Position numbers and translations under genes: made by a program
Notes under the pieces: generated by a model
Databases searched by the model: none
What the model saw: only the letters and a program-made list of their open reading frames with translations
What the model was told of the DNA's origin: nothing
Assembly: GCA_020442165.1 (NCBI GenBank)
Contig: JAGRKV010000020.1
Span: forward strand, 1-64,000
From: Hyphomicrobiaceae bacterium
GTDB taxonomy: Bacteria; Pseudomonadota; Alphaproteobacteria; Rhizobiales; Hyphomicrobiaceae
Direction of reading: 5' to 3'
Length of the DNA stretch: 64,000 nucleotides
In this document: positions 23,377 through 33,359 of the stretch, piece after piece
Position numbering within the stretch: the stretch's first letter is position 1
Layout: the number at the start of each line of letters is the position of its first letter

Positions 23377-23883
23377 ATGGCGAAGAAGGCGAAAGCAGCT
23401 CCAGTCACCGCCGCTTCTCCCGCACCCCGCCGCGAGAACAAAATCGCACATTGGCTCTTCAAGTCGGAACCCGATGCGTTCTCCTGGGATCAGCTGAAGG
23501 CCAAGGGAAAGGGCGGCGAGGAGTGGAGTGGTGTGCGCAATTATCTTGCGCGAAACAACATGCGGGAGATGCAACTCGGCGACTTGGGATTTTTCTATCA
23601 CTCCAATATCGGTTTGGAGATTGTCGGCATCTGCGAAGTGAGCGCGCTGTCACACCCCGATTCCACGACCGATGATCCGCGCTGGGACTGCGTCGACGTG
23701 CGCGCGGTTTGCGATATGCCAAGCCCTGTTAGCTTGAAGTCTGTCAAAGCCAATCCAAAACTGGCAAAAATGAGCCTCGTCACCTCGATGCGACTGTCAG
23801 TGCAGCCGGTCACGGCAGCAGAATGGGCCGAGGTCTGCCGCATGGGCGGGCTCGATCCCAAGAGCTTGAGCTCCAGCAGGTAG
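23377..23883 (+). CDS. EVE domain protein (thymocyte nuclear protein 1 family)
   Basis: The 168-residue protein has the EVE signature: HWLFKSEPDAFSWDQLKAKG, WSGVRNYLARNNMREMQLGDL, then FFYHSN and GICEVSA. EVE domains belong to the PUA/ASCH-like fold and bind modified bases in DNA or RNA; in bacteria they occur fused to or near restriction systems but also as free housekeeping copies such as this one. The N-terminal 20 residues are Lys/Ala/Pro-rich. The methyltransferase gene follows at 85 nt. Confidence 0.92.
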   Translation: MAKKAKAAPVTAASPAPRRENKIAHWLFKSEPDAFSWDQLKAKGKGGEEWSGVRNYLARNNMREMQLGDLGFFYHSNIGLEIVGICEVSALSHPDSTTDDPRWDCVDVRAVCDMPSPVSLKSVKANPKLAKMSLVTSMRLSVQPVTAAEWAEVCRMGGLDPKSLSSSR

Positions 23884-23968
23884 CATCCCTGCAGTCGCTT
23901 CACTGGCGGGACGCGGCGGCGCGGAGTATGTCGTTTCTGCCATTTTCAGAATGCGAAGGAGCGGGTTG

Positions 23969-24643
23969 GTGAAGGATGATCGCGCGCGCCAGGAGTTTGT
24001 CCGCGCCAACACAAAGCTCTTGAGCCCGCAGCTGGTGCCTGAAATTCGTTTGCATCTTGCCGAGGAGAGCCTGCCGATTTGGCAGAAGACCGAGGAGGAG
24101 CTGGGCGAGATCAATGTGCCGCCACCATATTGGGCGTTCGCTTGGGCGGGAGGGCAGGCGCTGGCCCGCTACATCCTGGACAACCCGGATATCGCGGCTG
24201 GTTGCAGTGTGCTCGATTTGGGCGCCGGCTCCGGCCTGCAAGCCATTTCGGCGGCCATGGCTGGTGCGCGCGATATATTGGCGGCCGATATAGATCGGCT
24301 CGCGCTTGCAGCCTGCACTATGAATGCGGACGCGAATAACGTGGCGTTCGCGACAACCGCCAACGATCTTCTGGCCGGCCCACTGCCGCATCGCTTCGAC
24401 GTGATACTGGTCGGTGACCTTTTCTATGAGCGCCAGTTGGCAGCGCAGGTCATGGCATTGATCGAAGCGGCGGTGGCTGGCGGCAGCCTTGTGCTCATTG
24501 GCGATCCTCAGCGCAACTATTTTCCCAAGGGCCGCTTTGAGGCCATCGCGCGCTATGAGGTCCCCGTAACACGCGAACTGGAGGATGCCGAGATAAAGCG
24601 CACGGCGGTATGGCAGGCAGGAGTCCGCCGCACTGCAGCGTGA
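23969..24643 (+). CDS. Class I SAM methyltransferase, ETFB-lysine/PrmA-like
   Basis: The 224-residue protein has the SAM motif VLDLGAGSGLQAISAAMAGA (motif I), DILAADIDRLAL (acidic end of motif II) and FDVILVGDLFYERQLA. The D-L-F-Y-E motif is typical of the METTL20/ETFB-lysine and nicotinamide-methyltransferase-like group, alongside PPPYWAFAWAGGQALARY in the N-terminus. The likely substrate is a lysine in the electron-transfer flavoprotein beta subunit, as in alphaproteobacterial homologues. Start choice: AAGGAG at 23956-23961 precedes GTG 23969 with good spacing; ATG 23951 would overlap the site. Confidence 0.85.
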   Translation: MKDDRARQEFVRANTKLLSPQLVPEIRLHLAEESLPIWQKTEEELGEINVPPPYWAFAWAGGQALARYILDNPDIAAGCSVLDLGAGSGLQAISAAMAGARDILAADIDRLALAACTMNADANNVAFATTANDLLAGPLPHRFDVILVGDLFYERQLAAQVMALIEAAVAGGSLVLIGDPQRNYFPKGRFEAIARYEVPVTRELEDAEIKRTAVWQAGVRRTAA

Positions 24644-24864
24644 AGTCACCGGCGCGCCTGTGCTAGGGTAGCTCAGGAAAAATTTCGCCGGTTCGAACAT
24701 GGCGGGGCGCGCACATCGCGTGCCCTGCCATACGGGCGCACTCAGATGCGGCAGTGGGTTGAAGTCGGGTCATCCGTTTTCCTCTCCGGACGGCGGCATG
24801 TATCCCGGATGTGGCGGAAGCGCCCGGCCTGCCATGCGCGGCGAATGGCGAGGAGGTCACGTCA

Positions 24865-25287
24865 ATGGATTTCTCGGGCGTCCACTATGTCGCCGTCATG
24901 CTTGCGGCTGCGGCAAGCTTCATTTTCGGTGGTATCTGGTATGGCATCTTTTCCAAGCAATGGATGGCTGCCGCGGGCATGACAATGGCGGACCTCAAGC
25001 CGAAGGACGGGCCGGTCCTTGCCCCCTACATCAGCGCCTTCTTTGCCGAACTCATCATGGCGTTTGCGCTGGCCGCACTGATTGTCAATCTCGTTCCGGG
25101 CATGGCCTCGCTGAGTAGCGGCCTGATCGTTGCGGTCCTGGTGTGGGCGGGGTTCGTCGCCAGCTCGCTCGTCGTTAACCATGCCTTCCAGGGTGCCAAT
25201 CGCATGCTGACCCTGATAGACGGCGGGCACTGGCTCGGCGTTCTGCTGATTCAGGGCGCAGTCCTCGGCTGGATGGGGGCGGCCTGA
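24865..25287 (+). CDS. DUF1761 membrane protein
   Basis: The 140-residue protein begins with the family signature, [29 protein letters not shown], in the first membrane segment. Three more hydrophobic segments follow ([39 protein letters not shown] and [14 protein letters not shown]). The N-(Q/H)-x-F near NHAFQG is also typical. Function is unknown. The start at 24865 has GAGGAGG at 24850-24856; the upstream extension lacks a site. It stands alone between the methyltransferase and acs. Confidence 0.88.
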   Translation: MDFSGVHYVAVMLAAAASFIFGGIWYGIFSKQWMAAAGMTMADLKPKDGPVLAPYISAFFAELIMAFALAALIVNLVPGMASLSSGLIVAVLVWAGFVASSLVVNHAFQGANRMLTLIDGGHWLGVLLIQGAVLGWMGAA

Positions 25288-25453
25288 TAGTGTCGACTTG
25301 ATCCCAAACCCATCGCATGCCGGAAATCGTGCTCGACATTCGGGCAAAACACCTGATCGGCATAAATTTCATTCGACGAAGGGGAGGGTTGTGAGGCTAC
25401 GCCCGCCCCATATAATGCCGCCAAATTCAAAGCCAATCTTGGGAGGAAATATC

Positions 25454-27397
<1,944 letters not shown>

Positions 27398-27433
27398 TTC
27401 CTACCGGCGCTATCCACGCAAACGCTACATCAG

Positions 27434-27466
27434 GAGAGCAGGGCGATTGCCCTGCTCTCTTTTTTC
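27434..27466 (+). terminator. Intrinsic terminator of acs
   Basis: GAGAGCAGGG (27434-27443) and CCCTGCTCTC (27450-27459) form a perfect 10-bp stem with loop CGATTG, followed by TTTTTTC. It lies 36 nt after the acs stop. Confidence 0.9.
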
Positions 27467-27567
27467 GTCCGTCTTGAAGCCAACCGCATGCACACGCATT
27501 CGCGCGGATGCCATGGCATGTCAAAGCGCTGTTGGGTTGGTTGGGCCGCACCAGTCCCGCAGGTCGT

Positions 27568-28293
27568 TCACTTGCAGCGTACGAACGGCCCACGGTCGAG
27601 ATGAAAATGATCGTGATGGGCTTTGTTGTAGTTGGGGCCGAGCGCAACGCGGAAATAATGACAGGCAGCACCATGCGCGGCCTTCAGAAAGCGGCCTTCA
27701 GCAGTCGAGTCGCCCCAGTTGCTGGCGAGCTTGACACTGCGCCCATCGGCAAGCCTGAAGCCGGAAATGTCGATTGCATTTGCCGTGGCGTGCTGGCTGC
27801 GGAATGCCATCAGCGCCTTTGAACCGATGATGTTCCGGCAGGCGTAGCCGCCCATGTGCTCTATGCGGGTGACGGGCGATCCCAGCATCTCCCGCGCCAG
27901 CCGCTGCACGTCATGCTCGATCCACAATGCGAGGGCGGCAGCCACCTCGCATGTGATCGTGCCGACGGGAAGTGTAGCGCCGCCAGCCTTGGACATGCGA
28001 ACCGCCGTGCGCCAGCCGCACCCGTTGCTGAATGGCTTGTCGCCCACCGGCTCAGCGGTGATATGCGGGGAGTTAAGCGTCGCGACACAAAGTGAAGCAT
28101 CCCGGCGCAGGGCCGCTAAACGGAAATCCACGAACCAGGGGTTAGCCTGATCCAGAGACAATGGTGCGAGCGGCGACAGGCGTTGTGGCACAAGACCGAA
28201 CCAGAACAGTGTCAGCGCGCTGCCCGAGATCAGGATAGCAAGCAATGTCTTTGCAAAGATGCGCCGTCTGGGCGGGCGCTGAGCGGATGGCAT
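27568..28293 (-). CDS. Extensin-like C-terminal domain protein, membrane anchored
   Basis: The 241-residue protein has one N-terminal membrane segment (FAKTLLAILISGSALTLFWFG, about 12-34) after a basic start, so the domain is periplasmic. The extensin-like C-terminal domain shows VATLNSPHITAEPVGDKPFSNGCGW (Cys near the start), TITCEVAAALALWIEHDVQ, HMGGYACRNIIGS and the conserved ATANAIDISGFRLADG...HGAACHYFRVALGPNYNKAHHDHFHLD. The H-x-D-H-F-H end resembles the metal site of VanY/LAS peptidases, so a cell-wall hydrolase activity is plausible. The start at 28293 follows GGGGGAGA. The gene faces acs convergently. Confidence 0.88.
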   Translation of the reverse strand: MPSAQRPPRRRIFAKTLLAILISGSALTLFWFGLVPQRLSPLAPLSLDQANPWFVDFRLAALRRDASLCVATLNSPHITAEPVGDKPFSNGCGWRTAVRMSKAGGATLPVGTITCEVAAALALWIEHDVQRLAREMLGSPVTRIEHMGGYACRNIIGSKALMAFRSQHATANAIDISGFRLADGRSVKLASNWGDSTAEGRFLKAAHGAACHYFRVALGPNYNKAHHDHFHLDRGPFVRCK

Positions 28294-28691
28294 ATCGTGT
28301 CTGCATCTCCCCCGAGGCGCCAGATTCGGACGTGGTGCGTCTTGACGCACATGCCGCACCGGTCGCTGGTCCAAGGATAGAGCATGTTTAGCTGAAGTGT
28401 GTAGCGGTTCAGCGTGAAAAACATGCCCAGGACAGAAGACAGAGCATGTTCCCGAGGCTATCGAAAGTGAACCCGCTCTAAATCGGTGGTAGTCGAGATC
28501 AAGAGATCGTGGCCATTGCACGGCAGGCCGCCAGCATCGCCTGAGGAAAGACGGCACGTTCGCAGCCTGCTTCATCATCATGCCACTACAAACGGAAACC
28601 TCCCCTCCGCGGGCCGGACAGCGGCCTAAGCGCAACAAGGGCGGCGCCGAAGCCCGCCCTAGTCGAATGCGATGATGAGTTCGTGCGGCGG
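28294..28691. other. Intergenic region between extensin-like and TadG-like genes
   Basis: The 398 bases contain repeat copy B (28379-28481) and, at 28639-28660, a GC-rich hairpin (GGGCGG...CCGCCC on the minus strand followed by TTGTTG) that could end the TadG-like transcript. No gene is visible; a reading frame continuing the extensin-like ORF upstream is not protein-like. Confidence 0.5.
28379..28481. repeat. Dispersed two-hairpin repeat, copy B
   Basis: Same unit as 14801-14901: AGAGCATGTTT, GCTGAA, a loop, TTCAGC, then AAAACATGCCC, and a second hairpin from AGAGCATGTTC to GAACCCGCTCT. It differs from copy A at scattered positions (for example GTGTGT for GTGAGT). It lies upstream of the extensin-like gene, between two same-strand genes. 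Confidence 0.85.
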
Positions 28692-29969
28692 TCAGTTCGT
28701 CAGCCGCAGGTTGTTGATCTGTTCGGCGATCGCCGCGAAGGCATCGCGCAACTCATTGGCATTGTCGGCATCGAAATAGTTCCTGGCCGAACCGGCGCAG
28801 TCCTGAAGTGTCTGGGCTGCCTTGCTGCGCAGCGTCGCGGATGAGATCTCGCTGAGCTTGAAACCGACGGTGTAGACCGTCACGCCCTTGTCGCGCATGG
28901 CCGTGCACATGTCGACGGCAAGCTTTTGCGAACGAGCAGCTGAGGGTGAGTTGTCGCCATCGTTCCGGCCGGCAATGGTGTTGAAGAGGCCGTCGGTCAT
29001 GAGGATCATGACCTTGTTGGTCTTGCGGTCGTCGTAGCGTGTTGGCGCGTTCGGACCAGTGAAGATGCCGCCCCATGCCGGGGAGAGCATGTTCCAGGCC
29101 CATTGTACGCCGAGATGACCGGCCGTGCTTCCCGATGCCGTGTATGCCTGCACCTGCGAACGCAACCGGCTCTTGTCCTCGGTGAGCGGGACGATCATGG
29201 ATGTGGGAGGGCAGCCAGCCGAAGCGGCAATACCCGACATCCCAATGGCCTTGAAATACGATCCGTTGGCCGGAGCGTCATCGCTGATCGTGTTCATATT
29301 CTCACGCTCGAACAAGCAGCCACGGGTGGCCGTAGCACCGGCGGCAAGCGCGGCATAGACCCCGCCATTGACACCGGAAGAGTAGGGCGCCAGCGCGATC
29401 CGGACCTTGTTGCTTGTTCCGCCGTCCGGCAGAAGGATATCGAAGAGGTCGTTGCTGGCCGCCTTCAGCGCATCGAGCTTGCCAGTGCCACCCATCGAGC
29501 CGGTGACGTCGAGCGCCATCGACAGTTCGATGTCGTTCTGTTCGAACGAAGTCTGAGCGACAACAGGGAATGTGAACTTGTCGAATCCGCCGATCCGCGC
29601 CAGCGTCATCGGAACCTCGACGGTGGCCGTGATCTTGACGCCATTGCTTGCCCGGTCGACGGCCACGTCGATATTGATGATGGTGCCGAACCGCTCGGCG
29701 ACCTTCATGTTCTGGTTGAAGAAGCTACGCGCGATCTGCTGGATATCCGAGTCTGACGAGTTGCCGTTGAGAAGGGCCTTGCCCGCCGCCAGGGCCGCCG
29801 CGTCAAGCGCGTTCGAAACCCGGGACCGCTCGTGATTGACACGGCTGAGATCGATGGCAAGCGCCGCGAACATCGCGATCATCACCGCAATCAGACCGAA
29901 CATGACGACAACCGTGCCGCGTTCGTCGTTGTGGAACTTGTGGGCCATCGAATTCTGCACGAAGAGCAT
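28692..29969 (-). CDS. tadG: TadG-like pilus-assembly protein with vWA domain
   Basis: The 425-residue protein starts with the TadE/TadG-type membrane anchor (ERGTVVVMFGLIAVMIAMFAALAIDLSR, about 17-43), after which it is periplasmic. A von Willebrand A domain follows at about 140-420, with MIDAS-like DVTGSMGG (D-x-T/S-x-S), the conserved Thr region and VMILMTDGLFNT, ending in DAFAAIAEQINNLRLT. Such proteins accompany Flp/Tad pilus secretion, but no tad genes are in this window, so it is an orphan copy. The start at 29969 follows GGAGACTC. Two Cys pairs in the vWA part may form disulfides. Confidence 0.87.
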   Translation of the reverse strand: MLFVQNSMAHKFHNDERGTVVVMFGLIAVMIAMFAALAIDLSRVNHERSRVSNALDAAALAAGKALLNGNSSDSDIQQIARSFFNQNMKVAERFGTIINIDVAVDRASNGVKITATVEVPMTLARIGGFDKFTFPVVAQTSFEQNDIELSMALDVTGSMGGTGKLDALKAASNDLFDILLPDGGTSNKVRIALAPYSSGVNGGVYAALAAGATATRGCLFERENMNTISDDAPANGSYFKAIGMSGIAASAGCPPTSMIVPLTEDKSRLRSQVQAYTASGSTAGHLGVQWAWNMLSPAWGGIFTGPNAPTRYDDRKTNKVMILMTDGLFNTIAGRNDGDNSPSAARSQKLAVDMCTAMRDKGVTVYTVGFKLSEISSATLRSKAAQTLQDCAGSARNYFDADNANELRDAFAAIAEQINNLRLTN

Positions 29970-30217
29970 TTTGAGTCTCCAGATGCACCGAAAGGTGTTG
30001 GTGGCCTGGAGAAGCAAATCGGGTGCCTGCATCCTATGGTTGGCGGCTTGCCCGAACCCGTTTGGTTGCTATTTCGCTAATGCCTGATCTGAATTCGGAT
30101 GAATACCGCCCGGGAATCTCAGGACGAAATCTTTAAAAATAAATATAAATCAACGACTTATACTGCGCCCATCGTGGCGGCGGGGGTTGCTGCTTCGCAG
30201 CCGCCTTGGCGGTCCAT

Positions 30218-30499
30218 TCAGAAGTCTGACGCGATGCCGCCCTTTTCCCAATCGCCGTATCGTACCGGATCGGGACCGTCGCGCCCCCCGATTTCGGAGG
30301 CCTTCACTGTCTCGTTTTGAAGCGCGAGCCGGCGCCTTTGTTCAGCTTCAGCAAGGGCGCGCTGCGCCGCCGGCGGAATTTCAGCATTCTGGTCCGTGCC
30401 GCCATCAGCCCCATCATTACTCTGGGTGCCCTCGGTCCGGTGATCGGTGGCGGCGCCGGCCGGTGAGACCGGGCTCTTCTCGGCTTCATCGCCCGTCAT
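30218..30499 (-). CDS. DUF1674 / SdhAF4-like succinate dehydrogenase assembly factor
   Basis: The 93-residue protein ends with the DUF1674 signature EIGGRDGPDPVRYGDWEKGG followed by IASDF. In mitochondria the homologue (SDHAF4) binds flavinylated SdhA and helps complex II assembly; the bacterial role is presumed similar. The N-terminal 45 residues are acidic, low complexity and probably disordered. The start at 30499 has a purine-rich GGGAAGAA. It lies divergently from htpX with a 254-nt gap. sdh genes are not in the window. Confidence 0.85.
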   Translation of the reverse strand: MTGDEAEKSPVSPAGAATDHRTEGTQSNDGADGGTDQNAEIPPAAQRALAEAEQRRRLALQNETVKASEIGGRDGPDPVRYGDWEKGGIASDF

Positions 30500-30753
30500 A
30501 TCGTTCTTCCCACCCTGGTTGTGTGCAGCGCAGATGCGGGCACCCGGCCACAGGCATCTGGTCCGCGCTACATAGTACAGATAATGTCCTAAGGGCCAGA
30601 CTAGGCGCCGCGCGGCACCGGAATTGGCCGGGTCTTCCCTCTGGTTGCAGTCCGGCGAACCACCCATATACCTACCGCGGGCGAGGGCCTGTCGTGCCCC
30701 GTGCCGCCAGCAAGCGCCCGATCCGACGGCCCCGGTTGAACGGAGTGACAGAC

Positions 30754-31734
30754 ATGCCGATGAATTTTGCCAAGACCGCCATGCTGCTGGTTGTCCTGAC
30801 CGGCATCTTCGTGGCCATGGGGGCTGTCATCGGTGGCAAGACCGGCATGATTATCGCTTTTGTCGTCGCCCTGGCGACGAACCTGTTCAGTCTGTGGAAG
30901 TCGGACAAGATGGTCCTGCGCATGTTCGGTGCCCACGAAGTGGACCAAACGAGCGCCCCTCAGCTGGTTGAAATGGTGCATGAACTGGCCCGCCGTGCCG
31001 AGCTGCCGCCGCCACGGGTATACGTCATGCAAAATCCCCAGCCCAACGCTTTCGCCACTGGCCGCAATCCGGAAAATTCCGCTGTTGCCGTCTCGACGGG
31101 GCTGCTGGACGTCCTGGACGAGAATGAATTGGCCGGCGTCGTCGCGCATGAGCTGGCGCACATCAAGAACCGCGACACGCTGACCATGATGGTCGCTGCA
31201 ACGATCGGCGGCGCCATTTCAATGATGGCGCAGTACCTCCAGTTCGGCATGCTGTTTGGCGGTAATCGCGAAGATCGTGGCGGTGTGGGTTTCGTTGGCG
31301 CGCTTGTGGCGATGATTGCTGCGCCCTTTGCTGCAATGATGGTTCAAACGGCGATTTCCCGCTCGCGCGAATATCAGGCGGACCGCATGGGCGGGATGAT
31401 TGTTGGCAATCCAGTGTGGCTGGCGTCCGCCTTGCGGAAGATCGAAGCGCGCGCCAGGGGCATCGTCAACGAAGAGGCCGAAGCCATACCGGCCGCAGCG
31501 CATCTGTTCATTGTCAACCCGCTGACCGGCCGGGGCATCGACAATATGTTCTCCACCCACCCCAACACAGAAAATCGCATTGCCGAATTGATGAAGTTGG
31601 CGCAGGAGATGGGGATCGCGGCCAATCAGACTTCGCCGCGTGGCCTGCCACACCAGACGGAGGGTGAGGTGGGGCCATGGGGCAGTGGCGGTAATCAAAG
31701 CCGCGGTACGTCCAATCGTGGACCTTGGGGATAA
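30754..31734 (+). CDS. htpX: Membrane zinc metalloprotease HtpX
   Basis: The 326-residue protein has two N-terminal membrane segments (TAMLLVVLTGIFVAMGAVIG, GMIIAFVVALATNLFSLW), the zinc motif HELAH in GVVAHELAHIKNRD, another pair of membrane segments (TLTMMVAATIGGAISMMA, VGALVAMIAAPFAAMMV) and the third ligand Glu in SREYQADRMGG. It degrades misfolded membrane proteins. The start is the ATG at 30754 after GGAG at 30742; an in-frame ATG two codons later is possible. rsmB starts 6 nt after its stop, so htpX-rsmB form one operon. Confidence 0.97.
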   Translation: MPMNFAKTAMLLVVLTGIFVAMGAVIGGKTGMIIAFVVALATNLFSLWKSDKMVLRMFGAHEVDQTSAPQLVEMVHELARRAELPPPRVYVMQNPQPNAFATGRNPENSAVAVSTGLLDVLDENELAGVVAHELAHIKNRDTLTMMVAATIGGAISMMAQYLQFGMLFGGNREDRGGVGFVGALVAMIAAPFAAMMVQTAISRSREYQADRMGGMIVGNPVWLASALRKIEARARGIVNEEAEAIPAAAHLFIVNPLTGRGIDNMFSTHPNTENRIAELMKLAQEMGIAANQTSPRGLPHQTEGEVGPWGSGGNQSRGTSNRGPWG

Positions 31735-31740
31735 TCTCGC

Positions 31741-33183
31741 ATGTCGGAGCAGGGCCGGTCGGGCGCGGCCGGAAATGGTGGCGGCGCCCCTAAAAAGGCT
31801 GGCAGATCTGGCACGCGCTTGACACTGACGCGAAGAAGCTCCGGCCCTGCGACGCAGGAAACATCCGGAGTGGGCGCGCGTGATCTGGCGCTGACAATGT
31901 TGTCGGATGTGCTCGATCGCGGGCGCACCTTGGACGATGCAGTGGCATCGGCCCTCGCCAGCAGCAAGGGCCTGACGCTCGATACGCGCGATCGTGGCTT
32001 GGCGCGCCTCATTGCGACGACGGTGTTGCGCCGCAAGTCCGCCATCGAAGCGATTTTCCAGATCTTCATGGAAAAGCCGCTGCCGCCACGATTGGAGGAC
32101 GCGCGGCGGATCATGCTCGTCGCCGCTGCGCAAATCCTCTATCTGGAAACGCCCGCGCACGCCGCAGTGTCGATCGCGGTGGCGCAGACCCGCAGCCATC
32201 ATGCGATCCAGCATCTGTCGAAACTCGTCAACGCCGTGCTCCGGCGCGTGTCGCTGGAGGGCCGGGCATTGCTGCCGGACGTTGGTGATCCTATTACCGC
32301 ATTTCCCGCATGGCTGCGTGAGGGGCTGGAGCAGACCTACGGTACCGGCAAGGCACGCGATATCGCGGAAGCATCGCTCACCGAAGCGCCACTCGATCTC
32401 ACTATCAAGAATGCTGGTGAGTTAGCCCAATGGGCGGACCGCCTGGGCGGCATCGTTCTCTCGACCGGCTCGGTGCGGCTGGCCTCGGGCGGGCGCATCG
32501 AGGATCGCAAGGGCTATGCCGATGGCGCCTGGTGGGTGCAGGATGCCGCCGCCGCGCTGCCGGCACGCTTGCTGGGCGATGATCTGACCGGCCAGGCAAT
32601 CGTCGACCTCTGTGCAGCGCCCGGCGGCAAGACGGCGCAACTCGCCGCCCGAGGTGCCGACGTGACGGCGGTCGACATCTCGGGCCACCGCTTGAAGCGG
32701 GTCGCGGAAAATCTGGGTCGCCTCGGCTTGACGGCAAACCTCGTCGAGGCGGACGCGGCGAGCTGGCAGCCCGGTCGCATCTTCGATGCCGTTCTGCTCG
32801 ATGCGCCATGCTCGGCAAGCGGCACTATTCGCCGTCACCCGGACATCCTGCACCTCAAGCGCGACAAGGATGTCGCTGAACTGGTCCGCCTCCAGACCAA
32901 GCTGTTGAGCCATGCAGCGGACCTCGTGCGCCCTGGCGGCACGCTGATCTATTGCACCTGCTCGATGCTGCGGGCGGAAGGCGAAAGCCGCATTCAGGGC
33001 TTTCTCGATCGCCACCCTGGTTTCGCGCGCGCTCCGATCTCGCCCGGCGAGACGGGTACGAGCCCTGCTTGGCTCACGCCGGAAGGTGCGCTGCGCACGC
33101 TGCCCACCGATACGCCCGATGGCGATCCGGAAAAACGCGGCATGGACGGCTTTTACATCGCGCGGCTCGTGCGCCGCCAGTAG
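31741..33183 (+). CDS. rsmB: 16S rRNA (cytosine-C5) methyltransferase, RsmB-like
   Basis: The 480-residue protein has an N-terminal NusB-like helical domain (LDDAVASALASSKGLTLDTR...ALARLIATTVLRRKSAIEAIF) and the C-terminal Fmu methyltransferase. The latter has VVDLCAAPGGKTAQLAARGADVTA (motif I), FDAVLLDAPCSASGTIRRHPDI with the catalytic Cys and LIYCTCSMLRAEGESRI with the second catalytic Cys. It methylates C967 of 16S rRNA or an equivalent site. The first about 55 residues are Gly/Arg/Ser-rich. It starts 6 nt after htpX and precedes the heparinase gene by 176 nt. Confidence 0.93.
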   Translation: MSEQGRSGAAGNGGGAPKKAGRSGTRLTLTRRSSGPATQETSGVGARDLALTMLSDVLDRGRTLDDAVASALASSKGLTLDTRDRGLARLIATTVLRRKSAIEAIFQIFMEKPLPPRLEDARRIMLVAAAQILYLETPAHAAVSIAVAQTRSHHAIQHLSKLVNAVLRRVSLEGRALLPDVGDPITAFPAWLREGLEQTYGTGKARDIAEASLTEAPLDLTIKNAGELAQWADRLGGIVLSTGSVRLASGGRIEDRKGYADGAWWVQDAAAALPARLLGDDLTGQAIVDLCAAPGGKTAQLAARGADVTAVDISGHRLKRVAENLGRLGLTANLVEADAASWQPGRIFDAVLLDAPCSASGTIRRHPDILHLKRDKDVAELVRLQTKLLSHAADLVRPGGTLIYCTCSMLRAEGESRIQGFLDRHPGFARAPISPGETGTSPAWLTPEGALRTLPTDTPDGDPEKRGMDGFYIARLVRRQ

Positions 33184-33359
33184 CCCGACAAGACGCCACG
33201 ATGCCGCGCGGATTGTCTGCGCGCTTCCCACAAATTCGCCGCATCCACGCCTTGCGTCCGGCCACTGGGGCAGCTAACCCAGCAGGGACGGGTGGCAGCG
33301 CCGCATGCCGCCAATGCAGAAAGCACAACGCCACAGGCGCGAGTGCCACCGATCGGGGC